DNA from: a bacterium
Lineage (GTDB): Bacteria; Armatimonadota; Fimbriimonadia; Fimbriimonadales; Fimbriimonadaceae
Length of the DNA: 64,000 nucleotides
Assembly: GCA_013823945.1 (NCBI GenBank)
Contig: PNMZ01000002.1
Location: 496,001 to 560,000, forward strand
Direction of reading: 5' to 3'
Shown here piece by piece: positions 15,970 to 23,739 of this stretch. The notes under the pieces were generated by a model, which saw nothing but the letters and a program-made list of their open reading frames with translations, was not told the origin of the DNA and made no database searches. Position 1 is the stretch's first letter. The number at the start of each line of letters is the position of its first letter. Position numbers and translations under genes: made by a program.

Positions 15970-16449
15970 ATGAGCGAAGAAATGGCCCCTCCTGCTCCTG
16001 AAGCAGAACCCTCCCAAGCCAAAGCAGTTGACCCCCGACTTCGCCCCATCATCCTTGCAGCTATCGGAATTTTCCTTCTATTGCTCGTTGCATGGGGAGG
16101 CAATCTTCGTGTCAATCAAACGCGCATTTCCGAACTCGAACGATCTGTAGATGCCCTCAGCGAGGCGATTGAGCCAACGGTTCTCGTCGGAGATCATGCC
16201 AAGCTCGAACGTTTGGCAACCGATATCGCCAAAGCTGGCGGCTATCGCGAAGTCACGATCGCTGATAACGCTGGCCAAATCATTGCCACAACAAATGCCA
16301 CGCGTCAAGGCAAAAAATCGGAAGCGCTTCGCGTGGCGACAAGCAAAGCAAAAGCCGAAAAACAAGATGGACAGATAAAAATCCGTCGGGCAATTGTCCT
16401 CGCCGGCGATACCCGTTATGGCAACTTGGAAGTAGTCATCGCAGAATAG
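15970..16449 (+). CDS. Membrane-anchored protein with a possible small sensor-like domain
   Basis: 159 residues: a Pro/Ala/Glu-rich cytoplasmic N-terminus (1-24), one transmembrane helix (about 27-44), a short coiled coil (about 50-65) and an extracytoplasmic domain of about 90 residues. The part with KAGGYREVTIADNAGQIIAT looks like the beta-hairpin of PAS-like or Cache-type sensor domains, but there is no output domain such as a kinase or HAMP. It could be a structural or stress protein. It follows tsaD by 6 bases. Confidence 0.65.
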   Translation: MSEEMAPPAPEAEPSQAKAVDPRLRPIILAAIGIFLLLLVAWGGNLRVNQTRISELERSVDALSEAIEPTVLVGDHAKLERLATDIAKAGGYREVTIADNAGQIIATTNATRQGKKSEALRVATSKAKAEKQDGQIKIRRAIVLAGDTRYGNLEVVIAE

Positions 16450-17352
16450 CTATTTGCGCGGGTGGGCTGATTCATACACTCGCTGAACATGCTCCATATC
16501 AAGTTGCGTATAAACCTGAGTTGTGCCGATACTAGCATGGCCTAGTAGCTCCTGAACAACCCTCAAGTCGGCACCGCCCTGAATGAGATGCACGGCATAA
16601 GTGTGCCGAAGAGTATGCGGGCTAACTTCAGTCGCAATTCCGACATTTCTTCGATGAAAATCCAAAATGGCATAAGCAGATTGCCGGCTTAATTTTCTCC
16701 CTCTGGCCCCCACAAAGACTTCAGCCACTCCAGATTTCACAAGTTTTGGCCTTGCTTCTGACAAATACCGCTCAATCCAAGGCGTTGTATGCATCGGGAT
16801 CGGCACCCAGCGTGTCTTACCCCGCTTCCCGGTCACCCGGAACGCCGCCTGGTCGAGTTCAATCTCTTCGATCCTCAGCCCGACGACCTCACTAGCCCGC
16901 AACCCAGTTCCATAGACAAGTTCCATCAAAGTTCGATCACGAATTCCCGTCGCCTCGCTCAAATCCGGCGAATTCAAGAGTCGCTCTAAGACATCCATCG
17001 TCAATGCCTTCGGAACCCGTTTGGGCAACCTCATTCCACCCGCAGTAGGCAAATCAACATTCGGACCTTCGCCATTCTTTTTCAGAAACTTGAGCAGAGA
17101 CCTTAAGGCACTCACGCGTCGCCGCGCCGTTGAAATTGCAAATCCGTTTTTAGCCGCCGTCACAAATACTGATAGATCTTCCGCACCTAATTCGTGCCAC
17201 CCTATCCGTCCTCGCTTTCCGAAGAAGTCGGCGGCGAACTGGAGGTCACGTCCGTAGGCGGCGAGGGTGTGCTCGCTGGCTCCTCGCTCGAATTTGAGGG
17301 CATCGAGGTACCACTCGATCCCGTTGTCGAATCCTTTCGTTTCCAAATCCAT
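16450..17352 (-). CDS. xerC: Tyrosine recombinase XerC/XerD
   Basis: A 300-residue site-specific recombinase that resolves chromosome dimers at dif. The N-terminal SAM-like domain (FDNGIEWYLDALKFERGA, HTLAAYGRDL) is intact, and the catalytic set is visible: Arg in TGLRASEV, Lys in the beta-hairpin TGKRGKTR, His-x-x-Arg in PHTLRHTYAVHL, His in LLGHASI and Tyr in TQVYTQLD. The first 50 codons overlap the end of the upstream glycosyltransferase gene in another frame; because the SAM-like domain needs these residues the start is not a mistake. XerC versus XerD cannot be told from sequence alone. Confidence 0.93.
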   Translation of the reverse strand: MDLETKGFDNGIEWYLDALKFERGASEHTLAAYGRDLQFAADFFGKRGRIGWHELGAEDLSVFVTAAKNGFAISTARRRVSALRSLLKFLKKNGEGPNVDLPTAGGMRLPKRVPKALTMDVLERLLNSPDLSEATGIRDRTLMELVYGTGLRASEVVGLRIEEIELDQAAFRVTGKRGKTRWVPIPMHTTPWIERYLSEARPKLVKSGVAEVFVGARGRKLSRQSAYAILDFHRRNVGIATEVSPHTLRHTYAVHLIQGGADLRVVQELLGHASIGTTQVYTQLDMEHVQRVYESAHPRK

Positions 17353-19073
17353 AGTTGAGGACGGATGTAAGCCAGGTCATGGATGCGCGCTGTGAAAGCA
17401 AGGCCTTCACCACCCACCCAAGGTGCCCGCTGGCCATTCGCCAAAACCACCGGGATTCGATCATAAGACGCTTTTAACTCCTTTAAGAATTCCTGATATT
17501 GAGCAAGCTGCACCCCAAACTCCTCCGAACCCTTGCCTGCTCCATCTAATACCTCGAGTCCCTCGTATTCAAAGCTACTAAAAATCACGTAATCCGGCTT
17601 GGAAATCGTCAGAAGTCGCACATCCCAGTCCTGCCGGGCATTGATATCCTCGGGCACAAATCGGATAACCGGGTGACCAGGCACCTGCGCCAAGAATTCT
17701 AACCGCCGTTCAATCGGAATTTGCGCTGGACCAGCCTGGATCAAAGGATGAAGATTTGGCGAGTAGAACCAGGGGTCTTTTACAATGCCAATCGATGCAC
17801 CCTCCGGCAAATGCTCGAATACAAAATCTGCCATCTCTTGACGGGGATCGGGTTGAGTCATCCAACGTGTCATATTCACCGTTGAGGCCAATCCACCCCC
17901 AAAGCCACCCAGCGATGCAATCCCGAGTGCCACCACCGCTTTCGCCTTCATAGTTCCATTCTTATGCGCTTGACCCATTGCCCAACCAAATCCCATCCCC
18001 AAAACCGGAATCATGGGAAAAACGTAGCGCAAGAACTTCACTTCTGCCCGTCCAATCAAGATATAAATCAAAATCATAAAAACCGTTGGCCCGATCAGCC
18101 AACCATGACGCCGCCAGCATCCCCGTCCGATCCCGGCTAGGCTCATTAAGAATAGGAGTCCTCCGTATCCCACAACCAAGTTAGAAATGTGATAAATCCA
18201 GCCAGGTGCTGTTCCCGCAAAAACTAAGCCGTGTCCAGTAGAAGTGTGGGCGATTTCATACTGAAAATCCTGCATGAACTTCGCTGAATCCGTGACGATT
18301 CCTGGTGTAACCGCAATGAAAACCACAATCATCACCGCAAACGATGCCAGTTTGATCTTTGCAATCTCCCCGATTCGCTTCAAACCCAAGGCCATTGCCA
18401 CGCAAATCCCGATTGCCGCAAAAGAGAGTACGCCTGTGTACTTCGTCCCCGCGCTCAATCCAGCAAAAACTCCCGCCCAAATTGCTGCTTTCATTAGGAG
18501 TGCCGCCGGAACATCTTCACCATCTTCGCCCGGAAACATCCGTGAACATTGATAGAAGCACCACGCCAAAAACATCATCGCGAGCACGTCAACTGTCTGA
18601 AAGCGCGAGTGGACAACTAGCCCCGGCGTCAATCCAACCGCAAGGCCACCCATCAATCCGCCAACCCAATGGGTATGGCGAATCAACGTTAAGTAAACCG
18701 CGAGTGCCGCCAAGGCCCCTGCCAGCGAGCTAATCACCCGCCCGGCGAGCATCCGATTCTTCCGAACTTCCGGCGAACGTGCTTTGAGTTCCTCCGACGT
18801 TGCTCCAGAATATGTATCAACAATATCCGAAGCCACGCTCAGGACGCTGAGATAGAGCGTTCCATAGTTGTAAAAACCGGGAGCCATCTTTCCTTGAAAC
18901 GGCTTGACCTGCTCTGATACCTGCTGAATAAAGTCTTCATCCGGATGATAACTAAAAAACTTGTCCTCATTTGGCAGACCCCATCCGATTCCGATCAGAC
19001 GGAGTCCCAGCGCAACAACAAAAACGCCCAGACCAACGAGAAATGGAATCTTGTTGATCTGGACGTTTTTCAC
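17202..19073 (-). CDS. GT39-like integral membrane glycosyltransferase with overprinted C-terminal tail
   Basis: A 623-residue GT-C protein. After the first helix (about 10-30) comes FFSYHPDEDFI, the HPDE form of the Asp/Glu motif that binds lipid-linked sugar in GT39/ArnT/PMT-type enzymes. At least ten further hydrophobic segments follow to about residue 420, then a soluble domain of about 150 residues and a Ser/Thr/Pro-rich tail (575-623). That tail is encoded in a different frame over the start of xerC. The GTG start is supported by TAATAT six bases upstream. The sugar and acceptor are unknown. Confidence 0.88.
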   Translation of the reverse strand: MKNVQINKIPFLVGLGVFVVALGLRLIGIGWGLPNEDKFFSYHPDEDFIQQVSEQVKPFQGKMAPGFYNYGTLYLSVLSVASDIVDTYSGATSEELKARSPEVRKNRMLAGRVISSLAGALAALAVYLTLIRHTHWVGGLMGGLAVGLTPGLVVHSRFQTVDVLAMMFLAWCFYQCSRMFPGEDGEDVPAALLMKAAIWAGVFAGLSAGTKYTGVLSFAAIGICVAMALGLKRIGEIAKIKLASFAVMIVVFIAVTPGIVTDSAKFMQDFQYEIAHTSTGHGLVFAGTAPGWIYHISNLVVGYGGLLFLMSLAGIGRGCWRRHGWLIGPTVFMILIYILIGRAEVKFLRYVFPMIPVLGMGFGWAMGQAHKNGTMKAKAVVALGIASLGGFGGGLASTVNMTRWMTQPDPRQEMADFVFEHLPEGASIGIVKDPWFYSPNLHPLIQAGPAQIPIERRLEFLAQVPGHPVIRFVPEDINARQDWDVRLLTISKPDYVIFSSFEYEGLEVLDGAGKGSEEFGVQLAQYQEFLKELKASYDRIPVVLANGQRAPWVGGEGLAFTARIHDLAYIRPQLWIWKRKDSTTGSSGTSMPSNSSEEPASTPSPPTDVTSSSPPTSSESEDG

Positions 19074-19079
19074 GTCGGA

Positions 19080-19085
19080 ATATTA
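19080..19085 (-). promoter_or_regulatory. -10 box of the GT39-like gene, leaderless type
   Basis: TAATAT on the minus strand ends 6 bases before the GTG at 19073 and sits in the 16-base gap after the upstream gene. Confidence 0.5.
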
Positions 19086-19089
19086 CCGA

Positions 19090-20043
19090 TTACTTGACCG
19101 AAACCAGAGTCAAAGTACCACGTCCCGTGATCTTTTCCTCTTGAACCGCCGTGTTCAATCCTGTTACAAAAATGGACCAACCACCCTTCGTCCGTGTAGT
19201 CGCTCTCAAGGTCGCTTTGGTCTTGGGATCAATCTCAAAGTCAACCGTAGTGTCTAATTTTAGTGGTAGCTTTGCCAGTCCAGACTCATTCGCCGACATG
19301 CGCATTGCCTGGTTAATGTAAATCGCCGCATCTGAATCGAGTTTAAGCGTCCCAATAATGTTGTAGACCTTCTTACCCCCGCGATCGACCAAACCATTGA
19401 ACTTGAGATCCATATCCAATCGTTGCATCTCAAATTTACCGCCGGAACCCTTGAGTTCCATTGGCTGGTAGCTCATAGTTTGTCGCCAAGTTTCGCCCAC
19501 TTCAACTTCCGATAGCGGAAGCTTCGGGGCGAAGTCAAGCGAACTGTCAAAGCTTCCTACAAACAATGCCAACCTCTGCAACTCTCCTCCAAGTTCAGAA
19601 ATAATGTCCTGCCGAGCCATTGGAGACATCAAATTGAGCTTTCGGAATGGTCGGATTCCCTGTGCGGTTGCCGAAGGAGAAAGATCTTTCAGGCCGGTAA
19701 TCGCATTGACCGGAGAAACATCCATTTCCAAGTTGTAATTCACCGGAATCTTTGTGGAAACTGGCCCTCGATCGGCGGTTTCCCCATCGATCTGAGTCAT
19801 TGTCGGTCGTTTGTAGTGAACCCGAGCAATCCCAGAATTCTTGACGTCCAAGACCTTGTAATTGAAGTCATAGTTGATATCAACATCGCTGGGGATAAAC
19901 GTCGTCAACCCTTGCTCCCGATTCTCAGTTTGCATGTGAGTGCGAACAGCGTAGCTGTACGTCTTGCCCTTCTCAAAAGAGCGATATAGTTCAACCGGAT
20001 CCGCTTGGGCAAGAACCGCAGAGGCAATAAGGGTACTGATCAT
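19090..20043 (-). CDS. Exported protein of unknown function
   Basis: A 317-residue protein with a short signal peptide ending at ASAVLAQA (about 1-15). The rest is beta-rich with alternating hydrophobic residues (for example KTYSYAVRTHMQTENREQG) and no Cys or catalytic motif, as in periplasmic lipid-binding or carrier-like proteins. The ATG follows AAGGAA at a usual spacing, so it has a leader. It lies between the acyl-CoA dehydrogenase (23 bases upstream) and the glycosyltransferase (16 bases downstream). Family unknown to me. Confidence 0.75.
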   Translation of the reverse strand: MISTLIASAVLAQADPVELYRSFEKGKTYSYAVRTHMQTENREQGLTTFIPSDVDINYDFNYKVLDVKNSGIARVHYKRPTMTQIDGETADRGPVSTKIPVNYNLEMDVSPVNAITGLKDLSPSATAQGIRPFRKLNLMSPMARQDIISELGGELQRLALFVGSFDSSLDFAPKLPLSEVEVGETWRQTMSYQPMELKGSGGKFEMQRLDMDLKFNGLVDRGGKKVYNIIGTLKLDSDAAIYINQAMRMSANESGLAKLPLKLDTTVDFEIDPKTKATLRATTRTKGGWSIFVTGLNTAVQEEKITGRGTLTLVSVK

Positions 20044-20066
20044 GGCAATTTCCTTATTTTGACGCC

Positions 20067-21227
20067 TCAGCCACGCAAAAGTTGCTTGCTGATCACGAGC
20101 CGCTGAATTTCAGAGCAACCTTCACCGATTTCTGTAAGCTTCGCATCGCGCCACAGCTTTTCGACCAGGTAATCAAAAGTCATTCCGCGACCACCGTGAA
20201 TCTGTATGGCACGATTTGTCACCCGATTTGCGGTTTCACTTGCGTAGAGCTTGGCATAGCTGGACTGAAGCACGATGCTTTCACCCCGGTCAAACATTGC
20301 TGCCCCTTTAAACAGAAGCAACTTAGCGGCTTCAATTTCCATCGCTGAATCCGCAAGCATATTCTGAACCGACTGCATATCTGCTAAGCGACGATTGAAC
20401 TGCTCCCGCTCTTGCGAGTACTCAAGGGCAAGCTCAAATGCCTTTTCGGCAATCCCAACTGCCATTGCGGCAATTCCAAGGCGACCGCGGTACAGCAACC
20501 CAATTGCCTGCTCAAAGGTGCAGGGGGTGTGCCATGCCCGCGCATTTGTCAAGGAAAATCGAACGGTATTGCTTGCACGGACTCCAACCGTATGGATTCG
20601 CTCTGTTAATTCAAAACCTGGCTGATCAGTTTCCAGTAGGAATGCTGACAGCTCTTTTTCTCCTGTTCGAGCCACCAATACGATAAGGTCAGCTTTTCCT
20701 CCGTTGGTGATGAACATCTTTTCTCCATTGACCTGCCACCAACCTTCTTCGCCGCTAATGGGAGTCGCAACTGTCTTAACTCGTCGAGCATCTGAACCAG
20801 CATCTGGTTCCGTCAGTCCCCAGGCCAGCTTCAATGTCCCTTCCATTGCACGCTTCAGATACTTGTCGCGCTGCTCTTGACTTCCAAAGTGAACGAGGTG
20901 CCCTATTACCAGGGCATTGATTGCCGCCACGTTCATCGAAAGTGCAGGGTCGCCTTTCGCAAGTTCCAAACACATTTCCACATAGGCTCGGCAACTTCGG
21001 TAAGTACCCCCCATTTCCGCCGGAACGACCATATCCAACATTCCCGCTTTCCCTAGTTTCGGCCAGATGTCATCAGGGAACGCTGTGTTATCTTCCCATT
21101 CGCGTGTATTCGGTAAAACTTCTTTGGCTACGAACTCACGCACTGAGTCCATAAAAGCCGCTTCATCGCCATTGATGTTTGGGATAATCGCATCCTGCGA
21201 TTCTGCTCCCACAAGTGTTTGAGCCAT
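20067..21227 (-). CDS. Acyl-CoA dehydrogenase
   Basis: This 386-residue flavoenzyme introduces the alpha,beta-double bond into an acyl-CoA and passes electrons to the electron transfer flavoprotein (ETF), which is encoded at 25941-27568. Signatures are AWGLTEPDAGSDA and GEKMFITNGGKADLIV in the FAD/substrate middle domain, and QSSYAKLYASETANRVTNRAIQIHGGRGMTFDYLVEKLWRDA-type C-terminal residues (seen across 315-360), with the base Glu near EIGEGCSEIQ. The chain-length class cannot be read. TAGAAT lies 8 bases before the ATG, with GGGGAAG between. It is divergent from the B12-domain regulator, which is a candidate controller. Confidence 0.94.
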   Translation of the reverse strand: MAQTLVGAESQDAIIPNINGDEAAFMDSVREFVAKEVLPNTREWEDNTAFPDDIWPKLGKAGMLDMVVPAEMGGTYRSCRAYVEMCLELAKGDPALSMNVAAINALVIGHLVHFGSQEQRDKYLKRAMEGTLKLAWGLTEPDAGSDARRVKTVATPISGEEGWWQVNGEKMFITNGGKADLIVLVARTGEKELSAFLLETDQPGFELTERIHTVGVRASNTVRFSLTNARAWHTPCTFEQAIGLLYRGRLGIAAMAVGIAEKAFELALEYSQEREQFNRRLADMQSVQNMLADSAMEIEAAKLLLFKGAAMFDRGESIVLQSSYAKLYASETANRVTNRAIQIHGGRGMTFDYLVEKLWRDAKLTEIGEGCSEIQRLVISKQLLRG

Positions 21228-21235
21228 ACTTCCCC

Positions 21236-21241
21236 ATTCTA
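21236..21241 (-). promoter_or_regulatory. -10 box of the acyl-CoA dehydrogenase gene
   Basis: TAGAAT on the minus strand, 8 bases before the ATG at 21227. Confidence 0.45.
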
Positions 21242-21310
21242 CTGGGTCAATTCCTTCGATATCTGCATGGCCCCGGTCAACAATTCAGCAATTCACACAT
21301 CTATCCGAAC

Positions 21311-21316
21311 TATAAT
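21311..21316 (+). promoter_or_regulatory. -10 box of the B12-domain regulator gene
   Basis: TATAAT about 43 bases before the ATG at 21360. The leader of roughly 37 bases contains an imperfect dyad (CCCGAA...TTCCGGG), which could be an operator or a small hairpin. Confidence 0.5.
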
Positions 21317-21359
21317 ATAAGTCCCGAATGATTCACCGTTCCGGGCAAATGAGTGAAAC

Positions 21360-22334
21360 ATGATTGATTTGATCAAGGAACTAGGCGAACCTTCCAAGCG
21401 CACCATCCTCGCGCTGATCAAAGCATCACCAAAAAGTGTTACGGATATTGTTGATGCAACCGGTATGAAGCAGCCGAATGTTTCAAATCATTTGGCTCGC
21501 ATGAAGCAAAAGGGCATCGTTCGCTCATCGAAAGTTGGACGCCAGGTCTTTTATTCCCTTGCTTCAATTGAAATCGCCGAAGCGCTGCAGGGTCTCGTCA
21601 ATGCCGATTTCGATTCTGCCAATTACCAAATCGAACTCAATGATGATCTAGTTAAGCAATTTTGCCGCTCTGCCACGAATGGTGACGAGCTAGAATGCAC
21701 CGCTATCGTTGACCGGCTCCTTGGAACCCGTCATGAAATCATCGACATTTACGAAGAGTTGTTCGGCAGTTCTCTCCAACTCATCGGAACCTGGTGGCAA
21801 GTCGGGGCAATTGATGTCGGCCAAGAGCATTTGGCGAGTGCAATTGTTGAACGGCTCATGGCCCGAGCACTCCATCACAGCGCACCACCAAAAACAACCG
21901 CCCTAGCAGCTGTCCTCGGTTGCCCTCCCGGCAACTGGCACTCCCTCGGACTTCGCATGGTGAGTGACATGCTCCGACTGAGCGGCTGGCGGAGCTACTT
22001 CCTCGGTGCAAATGTCCCAATCGATTCGTTCATCAGTGCGATTCGAGAGCATAAACCCAAAGCCGCAATGTTCAGCTGTCCGATCGCAGAACAACTCCCA
22101 GAGGTTGATGAGCTACTGGCTGCCCTCGTGAAATACAGATCAGAGAATTTTCCATTCACCATTGTTGCCGGTGGCTTTGCAATCATTGAGCGAAAAGACC
22201 ACTACCTTTCCAGCGGAGTTGATTTCGTCGGAGAAAACCTTAAGCACTTTCGTTCTGGGTTCATCGAACAGATTAGGACTGCCGATGATTCTATCTCTGA
22301 AGCACCGAAAGTCCGAAACGGTCATAAAAATTAG
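21360..22334 (+). CDS. ArsR-type HTH regulator fused to a CarH-like B12-binding photoreceptor module
   Basis: Residues about 1-85 form an ArsR-type winged helix (TDIVDATGMKQPNVSNHLARM as recognition region, then GRQVFYSLA wing). Residues about 100-180 form a helical bundle containing W146-x9-E156-H157, exactly the Wx9EH motif of CarH/CarA photoreceptors that contacts adenosylcobalamin. Residues about 180-300 are a Rossmann-type B12-binding domain with H194 in GNWHSLGLRMVSDML as the likely lower axial ligand. Known CarH proteins have a MerR-type HTH; here an ArsR-type domain takes that place. It should release DNA in light when AdoCbl is photolysed. The divergent gene is an acyl-CoA dehydrogenase. 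324 residues. Confidence 0.9.
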   Translation: MIDLIKELGEPSKRTILALIKASPKSVTDIVDATGMKQPNVSNHLARMKQKGIVRSSKVGRQVFYSLASIEIAEALQGLVNADFDSANYQIELNDDLVKQFCRSATNGDELECTAIVDRLLGTRHEIIDIYEELFGSSLQLIGTWWQVGAIDVGQEHLASAIVERLMARALHHSAPPKTTALAAVLGCPPGNWHSLGLRMVSDMLRLSGWRSYFLGANVPIDSFISAIREHKPKAAMFSCPIAEQLPEVDELLAALVKYRSENFPFTIVAGGFAIIERKDHYLSSGVDFVGENLKHFRSGFIEQIRTADDSISEAPKVRNGHKN

Positions 22335-22349
22335 GTGAACAACAAATCA

Positions 22350-22384
22350 AATGACCCTGAATCATCAACTGATTCAAGGTCATT
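22350..22384. terminator. Bidirectional terminator between regulator and rplT
   Basis: A 15-bp stem with a single mismatch (AATGACC-C-TGAATCA with its complement) lies between the two stop codons. The flanks are A/T-rich on both sides, so it can end both transcripts. Confidence 0.75.
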
Positions 22385-22404
22385 GAATTTAATCAATTGT
22401 CGAC

Positions 22405-22752
22405 TTAGCCGACAACGGTCTTAACGAATGAGCTGAATGCTTTGGGATCGTGGATCGCCATTTCACTCAGCATTTTGCGGTTCACATCAATCCCTTTGGA
22501 TGACATCGCATGGATCAATTGACCATACTTAACGCCTTCAAGTCGGCAAGCCGCCGAAATTCGGGCAATCCAAAGGCGACGAAAATCGCGCTTCTTTGCT
22601 CTTCGGTCTCGAAAAGCGTATTGACCGCTTTTCATTACCTGTTCGTGGGCATTCTTAAAAACGTTCTTCTTGCGACCGTAATAACCTTTGGCCTGCGAGA
22701 GAAGTTTCTTATGCCGTTTGTGGCGCATCAATCCGCGCTTTACACGTGCCAT
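22405..22752 (-). CDS. rplT: 50S ribosomal protein L20
   Basis: A 115-residue, strongly basic ribosomal protein. The typical N-terminus ARVKRGLMRHKRHKKLLSQA and LWIARISAACRLEGVKYGQLIHAM are seen. L20 binds 23S rRNA early in large-subunit assembly and in several bacteria represses its own operon by binding the mRNA. It is the last gene of infC-rpmI-rplT, and the ATG is preceded by a GAGGATA-type site. A 92-base spacer separates it from rpmI. Confidence 0.98.
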   Translation of the reverse strand: MARVKRGLMRHKRHKKLLSQAKGYYGRKKNVFKNAHEQVMKSGQYAFRDRRAKKRDFRRLWIARISAACRLEGVKYGQLIHAMSSKGIDVNRKMLSEMAIHDPKAFSSFVKTVVG

Positions 22753-22844
22753 TTCTTCTGTATATCCTCGTTTGTTTCTTGTTTGTCGTACCAGTTCCCA
22801 GCCAATTGGCGGTGATGGTAGAGGTCGGGGCTAAGCAACCTGAA

Positions 22845-23042
22845 TTACTTCAGGGCGAGCAGTCGCTTAATGCGCGGTAACTCGGTTTTGCTGAGCGGTT
22901 GGGCTTGATCCAGACGGCGCTTTTGGCTTCCCGACTTGTGGAAGAACATGTGATTATTGCCGGAACTACGGCGCATGATCTTCCCCGAACCGGTGATCTT
23001 AAACCTCTTCGCTGCTGTCTTGTGTGTCTTCAGCTTTGGCAT
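22845..23042 (-). CDS. rpmI: 50S ribosomal protein L35
   Basis: 65 residues, very basic: [20 protein letters not shown] at the start and the usual [16 protein letters not shown]-like ending. The ATG at 23042 lies 44 bases inside the end of infC in another frame, so the start of L35 overprints the acidic tail of IF3 and their translation is linked. Confidence 0.97.
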   Translation of the reverse strand: MPKLKTHKTAAKRFKITGSGKIMRRSSGNNHMFFHKSGSQKRRLDQAQPLSKTELPRIKRLLALK

Positions 23043-23604
23043 CTTTCTTTTGGCTCCCGCCGGTTGACTTGGGGCTAATGACCATAACCATCTCTCGACC
23101 GTTCAAGATCGGAGCCTTTTCTGGCTTGCCGTACTCCTCAAGTTCTTTCGCCAACCACAACATCTTCTCTTCCCCAATTTTGGGGTGAGCAAGCTGTCGG
23201 GGTCGGAATCGACAGACGACGCGCACCTTATCTCCGTTGGTCAAGAACTTTTTGCCCTTCACCATGGCCGTGTGCAAGTCATTCTCTGCGATGACCGGAC
23301 TTATCTTTATACCCTTAACTTCCTGCGTCTTTTTCTTAGAGTCCTTCTTTAGCTTGTCTTGTTCGTATTTATACTTGCCGTAATCGACAATTTTAGCCAC
23401 CGGCGGTGAGGCATTTGGCGCAACAAGTACCAAGTCAAGCCCCGCAGCTTCCGCAGCACGTAACGCATCTCGTGATGTCATCACCCCCAACTGGTCACCC
23501 GTGCCACCAATCACCCGAAGGTCGTCATAGCGCAAAAGACGCTTATTGATCGGAGGGCCTGGTTCAGGACGGGGACGTCCACGCCCGCGGAATCCCTTCT
23601 TAAT
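22999..23604 (-). CDS. infC: Translation initiation factor IF-3, ATT start
   Basis: IF-3 keeps the 30S subunit free and checks the start codon-anticodon pairing. Residues about 20-90 form the N-terminal domain ([38 protein letters not shown]) and about 100-180 the C-terminal domain ([20 protein letters not shown]). An automatic start at the TTG of 23535 would remove the conserved PINK-type segment; the frame continues upstream to an ATT at 23604 with GAGGTG 7 bases before it. ATT is the start codon of infC in many bacteria and permits autoregulation by IF-3 itself. The product then has 201 residues, with a basic Gly/Arg/Pro extension at its start. Confidence 0.93.
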   Translation of the reverse strand: MKKGFRGRGRPRPEPGPPINKRLLRYDDLRVIGGTGDQLGVMTSRDALRAAEAAGLDLVLVAPNASPPVAKIVDYGKYKYEQDKLKKDSKKKTQEVKGIKISPVIAENDLHTAMVKGKKFLTNGDKVRVVCRFRPRQLAHPKIGEEKMLWLAKELEEYGKPEKAPILNGREMVMVISPKSTGGSQKKDAKAEDTQDSSEEV

Positions 23605-23739
23605 GGCTACGCACCTCGAGGCACACTCTCAAAATTGTCATGTTGACCACACAGTATATCGTCGGCGAGCAATCACTGTCAAACAGGGCTCAGACTCAAA
23701 ATAATCACAAATTACTCTCCCACCGCTACCCACCCGCTC

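Noticed and set aside
23499-23535. TTG at 23535 as the start of infC
   Set aside because: It would delete the conserved Pro-Ile-Asn-Lys segment of IF-3; the frame extends to an ATT with a Shine-Dalgarno site.
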